Of a stretch of DNA of 64,000 nucleotides, positions 29,921-40,583 are shown one piece after another. A program made the translations under genes and the position numbers. Numbering within the stretch: the stretch's first letter is position 1; every line of letters starts with the position of its first letter. The DNA is taken from assembly GCA_039621445.1 (NCBI GenBank), contig CP154955.1:61411564-61475563 (forward strand), given 5' to 3'. The notes beneath the pieces were generated by a model. It saw only the letters and a list, made by a program, of their open reading frames with translations. It did not search any database and was not told the DNA's origin. The DNA is from Euglena gracilis (Eukaryota > Euglenida > Euglenophyceae > Euglenales).

Positions 29921-30737
29921 ACATATATGTGTATATATATATCCATGAATTTTTCAATATGCACGACCCCCCAGAGGGGTCGACCCACCCATCCACCCAC
30001 CAAAGCTCACCCAAAACCAGTCTAACCCCGTTGATGCAATTTTTCCATCCCGGACATGGGCCGGGCTGGGCTGACCCATGGCGCACCCCACTGGGTCCAA
30101 TGGCATGGGCTAAGTCGGCCAGTGAGCCGTGAAGGGGAAGGGGTGTCAAACGTAACAGCAGCATTTTTCTGAAAACTCTGTATCTGCCCCGGAAAGGTGT
30201 CGTTAAACCCTCTCAGCTCACCCATCAAAGTTCCCTCTTTGATTCTGGTGGTTCCCAGACCACGCGTGGGGCAGACAGCGCTTCCCCAGTGTTGATCTGG
30301 TCAATGGCCTGACGAGGTCCACACTCCACTGAGGGTTTGCCCCCATGCCATACAATTAGTAGTCCTGGCCGACCCCCCACCTCCCGGGGTGGATGACTGT
30401 TTTTTTTTCTTCAGAGTGGTTGACTGGTTTTCGGACCTGGACTTTTTGCTGACCCCCTCCTCCAGGGGGGGGGGGGTCAGCAAAAGCCATTAAACAGACC
30501 CGAATCGGGAATTTTTTTGGACTTTTCACCCATGTTTTTGTGGTCAATTTCTTTGGATCTCAGAATGGCGGAGTGGTGGGTATCCCCCCAAAGGACCGAA
30601 TGATTTTGGGAATTGTGGAAGTGACTTCCCCCCGGGAGCCGGTAATCCATTGGATGCACTGTGTCAACAACACACATACGGACCCCCCTGTGTCAACAGC
30701 ACACTTCTGCCAACTTTCCATTCCCGTGTCTTGGACG

Positions 30738-30979
30738 CAGGGTTTTTTTAGTCTTGGCCCCCCGGGGGGGGGGGGGGTGGGGTTGGTGGGTCCGGCCGCC
30801 CCCCCCCCCCCCAGGGGTCCCCCTGGAGGGGGTGGGATATACTTTTCGAAAAGTGCTATTTTTAGCACTTTTCGCGATTTTCGGCCATTTTTGGGGGGTC
30901 CCCCCAGGAACCCCCCGGGGGGGGGTTCCTGGGGGGTGGGGGGAACCCTCCCCCCCCCGGTCTTAAAAAAAAACCCCTG
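30738..30979. mobile_element. hAT-like MITE, 242 bp, perfect 8-bp target duplication
   Basis: Starts CAGGGTTTTTTTAGTCTTGG and ends GTCTTAAAAAAAAACCCCTG. It is flanked by CTTGGACG (30730-30737 and 30980-30987). The interior is a compact version of the 4123 element (C/G tract, GGTCCGGCC, GTGCTATTTTTAGCAC). It lacks an AG in its 3' TIR, so it is not expected to splice. Confidence 0.9.
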
Positions 30980-31019
30980 CTTGGACGGTGGGGGGGGCGG
31001 TGGGGCAACACTCGGCACG

Positions 31020-31165
31020 TCCCGACCCCGTCCCCCCACCCCGGGCGTTCCGCTGTGCCGCCGGGGCCGGCCCCCAGCCGGGTCGTACCCGCGCAACACG
31101 CTGGCAGTCGAGCCTGCCCTGGCGGCCAGAGCTGGCCAAGAAGGATGTTGGCAATCGCATCTTTT
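31020..31165 (+). other. GC-rich block, possible exon, unresolved
   Basis: GC composition is exon-like and ORFs cross it on both strands (for example RPELAKKDVGNRIFF on plus). Frames conflict and no splice pair is convincing. Confidence 0.3.
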
Positions 31166-31204
31166 TTTGTTTGAGTTTGGTTCCCCGGGGGGGGGGGATG
31201 GCGT

Positions 31205-31420
31205 CGTCACAGTGAAGGAGACCCCCCTAACAAAAGTTGAGCATGTGCCTGGCGGGCGCTTGGTGGCCGGCGTCGCAAACAAGGGAAGTCCCACCAGGCT
31301 CCGGCCACCTCCATGCACACGGACAAAAAGGGCCAGAGGCAGAAAACAGCGCCAGGCCAAAAGAAGGGATAACAGGCACCAAACAAACAGCCACAGTGCA
31401 CACAGGGGGGTGGATGGATC
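31205..31420 (+). repeat. Dispersed exon-plus-intron repeat, copy A
   Basis: Encodes TPLTKVEHVPGGRLVAG then VANK, followed by GGAAGTCCCACCAGG and ACAAAAAGGGCCAGAGGC blocks. Copy B (40165-40335) has KVEYVPGGRLVASVVNK with a perfect GTAAGT donor at the same place. Copy C is split at 48495-48550 and 48815-48905. In copy A the donor is mutated to GGAAGT. Confidence 0.65.
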
Positions 31421-32375
31421 TCCCCCCCCCCCGGGGAGTCAGGCTGAGTGGGAACCCCTCCAGAGGCCGGTTTTTCCTCTATTCTTGGCGCAAAGCACAG
31501 AAAAAAGTTCGGGGCCATGCACACTTCATCTGCCATAAGACCGTTCCAGCGGACATCCCCACCCCGAAACCCGTGGGCTGCTTTGCACCCGTTTTTTCTC
31601 AGAAGTGGTTTTTGGATGGGCCCACTGCGCTGGGTCGACGGCGAACCGCTGAGGAGGATTCCTCCGACCCGCTTTCTTCTTCGCCTGAACCACCACAATG
31701 CAGATTGGCCTTGAGTCGAAGAAATACAGATCACAGGTCCGAATTTTCCTTCCGGTGCTTCACGCCGAATTTTCTTTTTGCATTTTTGACAAAAAAATTT
31801 TTCTTCCAAAAGGTGCCCAAAATGGCATTCTCCGCCGGTTCTGGGGGCAAAAATTTCCACTGTTTGGCTGGTAGCAGGTGGGGGGGGTGTCCCTTCCCAC
31901 CCCCCTGTTAGACCGGGGGAGGGGTCCGACCCCCCACCTCAGGGTCACCTAGGACTGCTCGGGAATCCCCGCAACCCCATAGGTGGTGGGTGGGGATCCA
32001 TCCCATCCTTTTGGGTGGGGGGGGGTCCAACCCCCCCTCCAGGCCCATACAATATGGGAAGGCCTGGTGGGGGGGTTGGACCCCCCACCCAGGCCTTCCC
32101 ATATTCCCACCGTTGCAGGATCGACCCCGTCCGCCACACACTGGTTGACCTCCCCACCAGACCTTCCCGTGCAACCCTGCCCCCCCCCCTGCCTGGGCAG
32201 CACGGTAATCGGCCGAACAGCCAGGGTGGTGGGTGGGGGGTGGGGGGAGTCGACCACCCCGCCCCCCCCCACCACCTCCTCCCGTATTTCTGAGAGCTCC
32301 AGTTTTCGACCCCGAAATTTTTCCCGTACAGCCCTCCCCCCCTGCCCTCGTGTTGAACCCTGGCCGGCCCTGCAG

Positions 32376-32523
32376 GCGATCATCGCTGGCGCCCCGCAGC
32401 GGGCGCAGGCGGTGGTGCTGGCGTCCCTGGAGGAGCAGAACATCAAGTTCATCGAGCTGTTCCGCAGCGACAACCGCACGGACCCAAACTGCACCTTCGT
32501 GTTCATGTCCCCCGCCCAGGCCG
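32376..32523 (+). CDS. Receptor exon 6: AVVLASLEEQ to FVFMSP block
   Basis: Acceptor CGGCCCTGCAG ends at 32375. The exon encodes AIIAGAPQRAQAVVLAS, EEQNIKFIELFRSDN and PNCTFVFMSPAQA. It matches the family block ....avvl......a..fi.l.r.......f.f.sp. The donor GTTGCG leaves one base, which joins exon 36444 to give an Asp codon. The 148-nt frame is clean, with high GC3. Confidence 0.82.
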
Positions 32524-32589
32524 GTTGCGGTTGGCGAGCCTCCAGGATTTAACTGCTGCGCCAAATGCCCATTAAATGCCCATTAACCC

Positions 32590-32990
32590 CCCCCCAAATA
32601 TTAAGCCCCCCCCCGGCTTTATATTTGGACGGGATTTCAAGACCCTCAGGGGGGCGTTATACTTGGGGGGGAAATCAATTTTTTTCAGGTGGCTGGCCTC
32701 TATGACCTTCGGCGGCCTTGAATTGTGACCAAATACCAATTTTATGCCACACTTTCGTTGTGCACCTCCTATTTTTCGCAGAAATGTGCAATTCTTATCC
32801 AGAATGGAGCATTTCTGGTGATAACTATGTTGTATCCACCCGAAATTTTTCTACTTTTTTCTGAATGACACTAGCGTCTGGCTCCACGTGAAGGAGGGGG
32901 CTTTATATTTGGGCGGCAAAACCAAACCCCCCAGGGGGGCTTTATATTGGGGGGGGGGGGTGCTTTATGTTTGGGGGGGTTTATCCCTCA
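32590..32990. mobile_element. C-run element with CAAATATAAAGCC-type ends
   Basis: CCCCCCAAATATTAAGCCCCC at the left and GGGGGCTTTATATTGGGGG at the right, with a diverged inner repetition (GGGCTTTATATTTGGGCGG). It is related to the nested insert at 4195-4605. No coding. Confidence 0.55.
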
Positions 32991-33074
32991 GATAGTAAAT
33001 TGCGAGGTGGTATGTACGGGGGGGTCGAAACTTTTTTTGTGTTCTCAATTTTTTTGGCAAGGTTTGTAATTCTG

Positions 33075-33180
33075 TTGTTCATGTCCCCGGCCCATGTCGG
33101 GTGCTGTGCGGGCCAACCCAATGGCGGGCCCTCAGGACCTGACCACCGCACTAAAAGCCCATTGCCCCCCAGAACGTGAA
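33075..33180 (+). pseudogene. Decayed partial copy of receptor exon 6 and its donor region
   Basis: TTCATGTCCCCGGCCCATGT followed by CGGGTGCTGTGCGGGCCAA mirrors 32502-32545 (TTCATGTCCCCCGCCCAGGC then CGGTTGCGGTTGGCGAGCC). The shared peptide is FMSPA. The homologous downstream part (TGACCACCGCACTAAAAGCCCATT vs AACTGCTGCGCCAAATGCCCATT) shows the intron start was copied too. Upstream coding sequence is missing. Confidence 0.6.
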
Positions 33181-33299
33181 ATGCATACTGGCAATGGCCG
33201 GGGGGGGGTGGCGCAAACAGGGTGGTCCGTCAGGGACGACATTTTTTTTCCCCCTTGAGGACCACCCCTTAAGCAGGGGGGGGGACGCAAACATGGTTT

Positions 33300-34250
33300 T
33301 TTGTTCTTTTGTTTTTTTTAATTTTGGCAAAAACTTGTGTTTTTTTGTTTTTTTTGTGTTTTTTTGTGTTTTTTTTTTTTTTTTTTCGGAATAGCCACTA
33401 TTTGACTATGAAAAATTTCTCTTTTGTTCCCGCTATTCCCCTGACCAAAATTTTTGTCATTTCTTTGTCATTTTTTTCATTTTTTTGGTCAACAAACTGC
33501 TATTTTTATGCAAAATGAGAATTTTTCCCTGGCCAGCCGCTTTTTCTAAGTCTTCTCCAGAAAAAAAGTATACATCCTTGGGGAGCCACTGAAGTTATGC
33601 AATTTCTTTTTTTGTTCTGTGTTTTTTTTGCGTTTTTTTTTCCTTCACATTTTTGAGGGTCCATTTTGCGTCCCCCCCCCCCCAGGGCAGAACGGGAATC
33701 GGCCGAACAGCCAGGGTGGGGGGTGGGGGGGGGGTCGCCCAACCCCCCACCCCCTGCATGGTGGGTGGGGGGTCGACCCCCCTCACCACCTCTTCCCGTA
33801 TTTCTTGGAGCACCAATTTTCGACTCAAAAAGTTTTCCTGCCGCCGAAGGTGCCGGGTTTATTTTAGACCCATTTTGGGACCCATATATGAGGTCCCCAA
33901 AACCCCCCAAACCTCCTTTTTTCACACCTTCCAAAATTTGAACATTTTCTCAAAATTTTGACTTTGAGAGATTTTTGAAGCAAAAGATGCCATTGAAAAT
34001 CCAAAAAAATTCCAGGAGAAAAAATGTCAGCAAAATTTGACTGTGCCAAAAAATTGGACCATTTTTTTTGACCTTCGTTTTTTTTTCACCCCCCTCCTGA
34101 AAACTACCAATTTTTGAACCTGAAATTTTTGAGATTTTTTCTGTGAAAAAATGTGGTTTTCCATCAAACCATTTGCATTTTGGGTTCATTTTTCAAGAAA
34201 ATTTTCAAAAATTTCCCCGATCAAAAACCTCCTTTTCCCAAAATTGGTGG
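33300..34250. other. T-rich intron repeats
   Basis: TTTTTGTGTTTTTT tracts (33300-33390, 33600-33655) and C/G tracts; no coding signal. The 33665-33800 block shares CGGGAATCGGCCGAACAGCC with 32190-32225, a local duplication. Confidence 0.6.
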
Positions 34251-34328
34251 AAATGCTGTGGTCGGTGGGGGGGGGTCGACCCCCCCCCCCCACCAGGACT
34301 TCCCATTCTGCCCTGCCCCCCCCCCCTG

Positions 34329-34600
34329 CCTTAAGGACCGCCCTTGGGCAAGGGCTGGACTGGGGCTTGAACAGGGTCAAAAATTAAAAGGCCGAAAACA
34401 AACACAATGTTTTTGTCGTTTTGGGTGGATGGACTATGGTCCAAGGATGCCAGAAAGAACTTTTTTCCCCTTCTAAAGTCGACCCTTTTTTGCAAAAATA
34501 CGCATTTTTGCCCAAATGTTTTTTTCCCAGCATTTTTTTTCCTGTGGATTTTTCATTGAATGTGCTGGGACATTTTCCCTTTAAGGACCGCTCTGGTCGC
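34329..34600. repeat. Dispersed repeat, second copy of the 10440 family
   Basis: CCTTAAGGACCGCCCTTGGG, GGGGTCAAAAATTAAA-like, TTTTGGGTGGATGGACTATGG, and TTTTTCATTGAATGTGCTGGG align in order with 10470-10705. Confidence 0.7.
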
Positions 34601-34670
34601 AAACCGCTTTTTTTGTGTCGCAGCTTTCAAGGGTCCATTTTTTGTCCCCCCCCCCCCGATGTACCCGCCA

Positions 34671-36329
34671 AACATGTGTAAACCCCCCCCAAATAACGGG
34701 GCAGTGCCCTTTGAGTGGGCAGTGCCCGAATAACGGGGCGGGGGGAAGGCCGAAAAAGATGGTTCCAATAACGGGGCACCCTCAGTTTTTTTTGGTCCAA
34801 GAGGTTAGTGAGGACGAAAATATTCCACAATTCTTGCCTGCCGCGAGTACATACATGTACATATGTATACAAACATGCATGCACATTTGTGTGTATGGCA
34901 GGGATTTACCAGTTATTCCCCCAGGGGAGTGCCAGACGGTAGACTGGGGGGGGGGTCCTGGGTGGTCGGCCGACTAGTCGGCCGACCACCCAACTGGTCG
35001 GCCGACCACCCAACTGGTCGGCCGACTAGGCCTGGTCGGCAGCTAGTCGGCGAGAGGGGGGGGGGGGGGGTCCTGGGTGGTCGGCCGACTAGTCGGCCGA
35101 CCACCCACTCTAATGTAGTTACGGGCCAGTTTCGCCGACTTTTAAGCCCCCCCTGAGAAAATTTTTTTGTCCAAATCACCCCAAAACCAGTCAAAACCCA
35201 CCCAAATGGCTCCAGAACCCCCCAATCGGGGGTGAATATGCAAAAAACTGGGGCAAAATGTCCATTTTGGGCCACTTTTGGCAAAAGAACACCTCTCCCC
35301 GTTGTATATAAGTCAATATAAGTCAAATTTTGCACAAAAAGGACTTAGCCCTCCAAGTATATTACCAACATAGAAGGGATTTTGTTATTTGAGGGGGGGG
35401 GGTGCGGGGGGGGGCGGAGCTCCCGCCCGCCTATGCCAAAGTGAGCCACAAAAACGGCTTAACCCCGGAGTATGTTGCCAACACAGAATGGATTTTGTTA
35501 TCTGAGGGGGGGGGGTGCAGGGGGGGCGGAGCCCCCCCGCCTATGCCAAAGTGAGCCACAAAAACGGCTTAACCCCGGAGTATGTTGCCAACATAGAAGG
35601 GATTTTGTTATTTGAGGGGGGGGGGTGCGGGGGGGCGGAGCCCCCGCCCCCGCCTATGCCAAAGTGAGCCACAAAACGACTTAGCCCCCGAGTATGATGC
35701 CAACACAGAAGGGATTTTGTTATCTGAGGCTCGGATGGGGGTGGAGGGGGGAGTTTTCAGCCTGTCGTGATGCAGAATGCTTGCATTTCTAAAGGATTTT
35801 CATGTAATCCCTGTTTCGTCATTGGTTTTTTACCCCTCCGGACCCCATCAAGGGCCCACCGACCCCCCACCGACCAAAGATTTCCATCTGAGGGTGTTCC
35901 TGTTGGTGTAAGGCACTTATTTGGACCCATCCCGACCATTTCCGGGTGGTTTGGACCCGCCACAGACCATTTTTATGACCACCGACCAGCCACCGACTAG
36001 TTTGCATACAATTTTCTTCATAAAAAGTCCTAATCCGCCGACCACCCAGGACCCCCCCCCCCCCGTCTCGCCGACTAGCTGCCGACCAGGCCTAGTCGGC
36101 CGACCAATTGGGTGGTCGGCCGACTAGTCGGCCGACCACCCAGGACCCCCCCCCCCAGTCTACCGCTTAGAGCCCCCCAGGGGGGTCCATTAGTAGTAAA
36201 AATCGGGGTGGGATCCAACGTTTGATCATGATGGGTAGTGCCCAAATAACGGGGCAGGGGGGAAGGTCAGAAAGATGGTGCCAGTAACAGGGCACCCCGC
36301 CCCGTTATTTGGGGGAGGGTTTACATGTA
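34671..36329. mobile_element. Nested inverted-repeat element with internal tandem repeat
   Basis: Outer ends: ACATGTGTAAACCC, C-run, AAATAACGGGGCA at the left; CCCCGTTATTTGGGGG and GGGTTTACATGT at the right. Inner ends: GGTAGACT, G-run, TCCTGGGTGGTCGGCCGAC (34937 on) and its inverse ending at about 36168. Between them is a tandem repeat (35340-35740). Outer and inner pairs suggest an element inserted in another. No ORF. Confidence 0.75.
35340..35740. repeat. 117-bp tandem repeat, about 3.5 units
   Basis: Units read TATGTTGCCAACACAGAAGG, GATTTTGTTATTTGAGG, G-run, GCGGAGCCCCCGCC, GCCTATGCCAAAGTGAGCC, ACAAAAACGGCTTAACCCC. Confidence 0.92.
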
Positions 36330-36443
36330 CACCCCAGCTTTCCCAACGAACACATTTATCGAATGAACACCCTGACTGCACAATTTGCCACCTAATGTTC
36401 GCTGCCTGATTTGGCCGCCGGTAAGAATTTTGCTTTTCATCAG

Positions 36444-36505
36444 ACGGGGCCGTGAATAATTTGGGCGCCGGGAAGTTCTTCCAGGGTAGTGGTTTGCAGT
36501 GGCGC
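36444..36505 (+). CDS. Receptor exon 7: NNLGAGKFFQG segment
   Basis: Acceptor TTTTCATCAG ends at 36443. The 62-nt frame encodes GAVNNLGAGKFFQGSGLQWR. Its two-base start combines with the single base left by the exon ending at 32523 to give Asp. The end is phase 0 before GTATCG and fits VVPMV at 37613. A longer version ending near 36546 (before GTGCCC) would pair with an acceptor four bases earlier at 37609 instead. Length fits the short segment between the FxxxSP strand and the VVP strand in the family. Confidence 0.7.
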
Positions 36506-36701
36506 GTATCGCGCACCGAAATCCCGACCAGCGGCTCAAGCCGTCGGTGCCCCCCCCCCCCCCCGGCCTGCCCACGGGTCCTCGTCATGGTTTGCTAGCA
36601 AGATCAGCCCGCAGCTGTGGAACAACCTGTATTTCTTTCGTCCAGGGCCAGGCCGCTCCATCTCATCCCGGGCCGCAGACTTGCCTCCCCTGTTCCCCCG
36701 T

Positions 36702-37015
36702 CAGGCTGTATTTTAGTCGGGTGCCGACCCCACCCCCGGGGGGGGGGGTGTCTGCCAGGGCAGGCACTCCAAGGCGCTCCAAATACGACCCCCAGGGGGG
36801 GGGGCACTTGGCCAAAAGTGCCCAGCAGGCACTCTGCCGCCGAAGGCACCGGAAAGCTCCAATTGGCTTGTTCTCAAGGAAAATGGCCTATTTCCCGAGG
36901 AAAGTTCCTGTCATCAGGCACAGGCCGAAATCCGACCCTCCCCCGGGGGGGGGGGGTAGTGCCTGCCCCGGGCACTCCGGACCCCCCCCCCGGGGTTGGT
37001 AAAAAAAAACAGCCT
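36702..37015. mobile_element. hAT-like MITE (CAGGCTGTATTTTAG subfamily)
   Basis: CAGGCTGTATTTTAGTCGGG at the left, TTGGTAAAAAAAAACAGCCTG at the right; flanks share CCCCCGT. Aligns along its length with 13698-14004 (GGCAGGCACTCC, GGCACAGGCCGAAAT). Confidence 0.78.
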
Positions 37016-37612
37016 GCCCCCGTGCCAGAAAGGAGAGCATCACATTGGCCCTGTGGTCCCACGAGTGCGGAGCCCCTCAAAACGGCCCAGAAGCATTCTG
37101 AAGGCCCTTTTTATTCACACCTGCTCCGTGCCACTGCCGCCAGAAAGGAATTGTTGGTTGAAATTTTGCATTTGGCCAACAGAGTTAATCCGTTTCCTGA
37201 GCCTTGGGACCGAAGTGTCAAGAAAGGCTAACTTTTTCCATGCAAACGACCGGTCCAAACCTGCCAAATGGTTTATCATCACACAGACCCCAACCCCAAT
37301 TTCTCTTCCCTCTTTTAAAACCCTGTTTTGGCCAAATGGGGTGGTGCCGTCTCAGATGGACAGCCAGCCCCTCGAACCAAATATTCATCCGTTGTGGACG
37401 CCAAGGGGACATTTTGCAGAAAACACCCGCGGTCATCACTGCTATTTCCCGCCAGCGCATATTTTTTTTGCGATTCGGTTTTGCCGGCAGTTCCCCTGCG
37501 GAGACCGAAAACGTTTCGTGGTTCGTTCATGGACACCAAAGATGCTTCCTGTTTGGCAAAACTGTTGTGAACCCGCCTGACTGAACCCGGGCTTCCCCGG
37601 CCCTGCAGTCAG

Positions 37613-37696
37613 GTGGTTCCCATGGTGGACGACCCCACCATGGGCGTCGTGGCACACTTCAGGACGGTGGCCCAGCGGTACCTGCCCCCCATCCAG
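37613..37696 (+). CDS. Receptor exon 8: VVPMVDDPTMG
   Basis: Encodes VVPMVDDPTMGVVAHFR and VAQRYLPPIQ, the family block vvp......v..y...........p. Acceptor CTGCAGTCAG and donor GTCCCC give phase 0 at both ends. GC3-rich. The AG four bases upstream (37609 start) is an alternative. Confidence 0.8.
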
Positions 37697-38001
37697 GTCC
37701 CCCCTCTCTCTCAAACCTCTCCCAAACCTTCGTTTATTGTTTTTTTATTGTTTTTTTTTGTTTAGTTCCGGGAGTTCTCCCTTGGCGTTCACTTGCTTTA
37801 AATCCATTATTCCAATGGTGAAAAAGCTGACGCCTGGTTCTGCCTCACTCAGATCGCACCGTTCCGTCTCATTTCTCTCTGCACTGTCTGCAATTTGCTC
37901 AAAAGAATATAGTTGTAAATTAGGTCGTCACCCCTCCGGAACTGATATGCCAGAGAAACTGTGGACAGTGGAGGGTTTTTTCTTAAAAAAATTCATTTTT
38001 A

Positions 38002-38003
<2 letters not shown>

Positions 38004-38032
<29 letters not shown>

Positions 38033-38178
38033 TGTATGTATGTATGTATGTATGTATGTATGTATGTATGTATGTATGTATGTATGTATGTATGTATGTA
38101 TGTATGTATGTATGTATGTATGTATGTATGTATGTATGTATAGATGTATGTATGTATGTATGTATGTATGCATGTATG

Positions 38179-38210
<32 letters not shown>

Positions 38211-38342
38211 TGTATGTATGTATGTATGTATGTATGTATGTATGTATGTATGTATGTATGTATGTATGTATGTATGTATGTATGTATGTATGTATGTATG
38301 TATGTATGCATGTATGTGTATATGTATGTATGCATGTATGTG

Positions 38343-38374
<32 letters not shown>

Positions 38375-38410
38375 TGTATGTATGTATGTATGTATGTATG
38401 CATGTATGTG

Positions 38411-38442
<32 letters not shown>

Positions 38443-38546
38443 TGTATGTATGTATGTATGTATGTATGTATGTATGTATGTATGTATGTATGTATGTATG
38501 TATGTATGTATGTATGTATGTATGTATGTATGTATGCATGTATGTG

Positions 38547-38578
<32 letters not shown>

Positions 38579-38628
38579 TGTATGTATGTATGTATGTATG
38601 TATGTATGTATGTATGTATGTATGTATG

Positions 38629-38659
<31 letters not shown>
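38004..38659. repeat. (TATG)n microsatellite, about 655 bp
   Basis: Almost pure TATG with a recurring variant block GCATGTATGTGTATATG, which itself appears four times and indicates higher-order duplication. ORFs of 171-444 aa through it are repeat translations. Confidence 0.98.
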
Positions 38660-38728
38660 CATGTGTATACACACAAGTGCATTCGTTTTAAAAAGTGAGA
38701 ATGAATTCAACTCATCGGTGGTGCCTGC

Positions 38729-38900
38729 CCTGACATCGTGGCGGACCCCCTCGTGCTGGAGGGCTACATGGACGGCCGGCTGGTGGCCACCGTGCTGCAG
38801 GGCATCAAAGGCGAGATGTCCCGGCGCGCCTTCCTGGACCAGCTGTACAACACCCGCCCTGGGCCGGCCTCCCCCACACCCAAACCTGTTCCGGAAGGCG
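38729..38900 (+). CDS. Receptor exon 9: LEGYMDGR helix
   Basis: Encodes DIVADPLVLEGYMDGRLV, ATVLQGIKGEMSRRAFLD and QLYNTRPGPASP. This is the diagnostic ......sLEGY..a.....al......tr..f........ segment of PBP1 receptors. A strong donor GTATGT follows 38900. The start is a problem: no in-frame AG lies between the stop near 38706 and the coding block, so either the acceptor is non-canonical or a base is missing near 38715-38730. The exon starts about 70 bp after the long (TATG)n tract. Confidence 0.75.
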
Positions 38901-39191
38901 GTATGTTCCCACCCACACGTGTTTCCTTTCGGCTTTTCGGCTTTTTTTTGCCATTTTTCTCACCTTTGGCTTGCAGAACGGCTTTTTCGCCATCTTTTGG
39001 ACGGCGAAACAACTTTGTCGCCGTTTTGCCAAAAAGGCAATTTTGAAACAAATCAGCTTCTGATGGCATAACATGCTTTGCTGTTGTTTGCGTTCTGTTT
39101 GGCGCGAAGTAGCAACCTGGGGGCCAGCCAGTCAAATAAAAACACATTCGGGGTGTTGTTGGGGAGGGTGGGTCTCACCGTGTTCGTTTAG

Positions 39192-39284
39192 CCCCTGCTG
39201 GGCCCCGCTGGGGTTGAACGGACCCCACAGAGGCCCTCCCAGCACTGCCTCTTTGTGTTCGAGGACCTGACCAGGGCACAAAAA
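39192..39284 (+). CDS. Candidate receptor exon 10
   Basis: After acceptor GTTCGTTTAG the frame LLGPAGVERTPQRPS continues QHCLFVFEDLTRAQK to a possible donor GTTTTG. The LLGP start could be the lGPf turn near the end of PBP1 domains. A second frame is also open, and the phase to exon 9 does not fit directly. Confidence 0.35.
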
Positions 39285-39498
39285 GTTTTGCCCACTTTTT
39301 TGTTTCCCCTGGACATCCCATCCCATCCTTGGTGTTCGCTGTCGATGTCGCTGTCTGGCCTTTGGTTGCTGGTCAACCTCCAAAACCCCAGCCAGATCTC
39401 TTTTTTTTTTTTGCCGTGTACCCCAACAACTTGGATCTAAAACCATTCGTCGCAAGTGCTGCAATTCTTTTTAAAGGGGTGCTCCTTCCATGCCTGAT

Positions 39499-40072
39499 CT
39501 CGAAAATCAGGCATGAACCCCCACGTTCTCCTGCCCTGATTTTGTGAAGAGTTGTTCACAAAATCGAGGGCAATATCGTTAACAAACTCGCTGTTCTTGA
39601 TACGCATCAGGAACGCAATGATCCTGTTTGCAATGACGATATCCGCAATGATCTCTGGCAACGGTTGCCGATTTCCAGCTGGTCCCGAAAAACGAGTAAA
39701 ATTTGGCATGGAGCCCACTGGGTGGTATGATTGTGGTCCTGCAGTTTTCCTTGCAGATTACTCTTAAACATGCGAAACGGGTGCCCAAATGTTCATGCAC
39801 TCAATGCCAAAGGTCTTCGTACCCCTGAAGCCTATGCTGCCCCATGGTCTATGGTGATGGCATGTGCGTCACACACTGCTGCGCCGTGCTGTGCAAAATC
39901 TGGGGCCACCCTTGTGAGGGCCAATTTTTTCAATTTGTGGCGTTTTACACATGCCAAGCCCACTCCAGCCAAGGCAAGGGGACACACAGACAAGGGGTCC
40001 AAACGGATGTGCCCTTCACAAGAATCAGGACAGTGGGGGGGGTCATTTTCATGCCCTGATTCTCGTCTTCAC
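39499..40072. mobile_element. TIR element, about 570 bp, with possible minus ORF
   Basis: Left AAAATCAGGCATGAACCCCC and CCTGATTTTGTGAA are inverted relative to the right TTCACAAGAATCAGG and CATGCCCTGATTCT (arms about 55 bp). A minus ORF (39437-39718) with PLPEIIADIVIANRI and FLMRIKNSEFVNDIALD looks protein-like but is unrecognised and overlaps the element edge. Confidence 0.55.
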
Positions 40073-40164
40073 ATCCACTTAATCACCATGACGCCTAGCT
40101 TATATTGAACCCGGGGGGGGGGGTTGGTCCGGGGCCGGAGCCCCCCTCCCGGGGGGGAATCCCA

Positions 40165-40335
40165 GGAGACCCCCTCTACCTAAAGTGGAGTATGTGCCTG
40201 GTGGGCGCTTGGTGGCCAGCGTCGTAAACAAGGTAAGTCCCGCCAGGTACACAGACAAAAAGGGCCAGGGGCGAAAAACAGCGCCAGGCCAGAAGAAGGG
40301 ATAAAGGGCACCAAAACACACAGTGGACACAGTCC
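40165..40335 (+). repeat. Dispersed exon-plus-intron repeat, copy B with intact donor
   Basis: KVEYVPGGRLVASVVNK precedes a perfect GTAAGT at 40230. Downstream blocks ACAAAAAGGGCCAGGGGC, AACAGCGCCAGGCCAGAAG and GGGATAAAGGGCACC match copies A and C. It may be a real exon of the receptor gene or part of an element; the frame does not match a PBP1 block. Confidence 0.6.
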
Positions 40336-40347
40336 AGGCCTGGGTCT

Positions 40348-40583
40348 GGGTAAACCTCCCCAAATTACCTGGCGAGGTGCCAGGCTATTGAAACCAACTT
40401 TTAGCCCTGCCCCCCCCCCCGCCAGGTTATTTGGGCACTTTTTTCAGCGCCGTAAAGGAACTTTGCCTAAAAAGGGGGGTGCCAAGTTACTGGATCCATC
40501 TTTTTTGCCCCTCCCCCCCGCCAAGTGATTCGACCACTGCCAGGAGCAAGGGCCCCGCCAGGCTATGTGGGGGGGGTTTATGG
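40348..40583. mobile_element. Fold-back element related to the 34671 outer ends
   Basis: GTAAACCTCCCCAAATTACC at the left and an inverted GGCTATGTGGGGGGGGTTTA at the right. Internal repeats GGTGCCAGGCTATTG / GGTGCCAAGTTACTGG share the pattern GTGCC-AAATAACGG of 34671-34800. Confidence 0.55.

Noticed and set aside
30560-31538. 332-aa plus and 266-aa minus ORFs
   Set aside because: They traverse the MITE at 30738-30979 and C/G tracts; both are open because stop codons are rare in G/C runs.
37737-39071. 444-aa plus ORF and 227-260-aa ORFs on both strands over 38.0-38.7 kb
   Set aside because: They are translations of (TATG)n (MYVC and HTYI repeats); a 4-bp repeat without stops is open in several frames.
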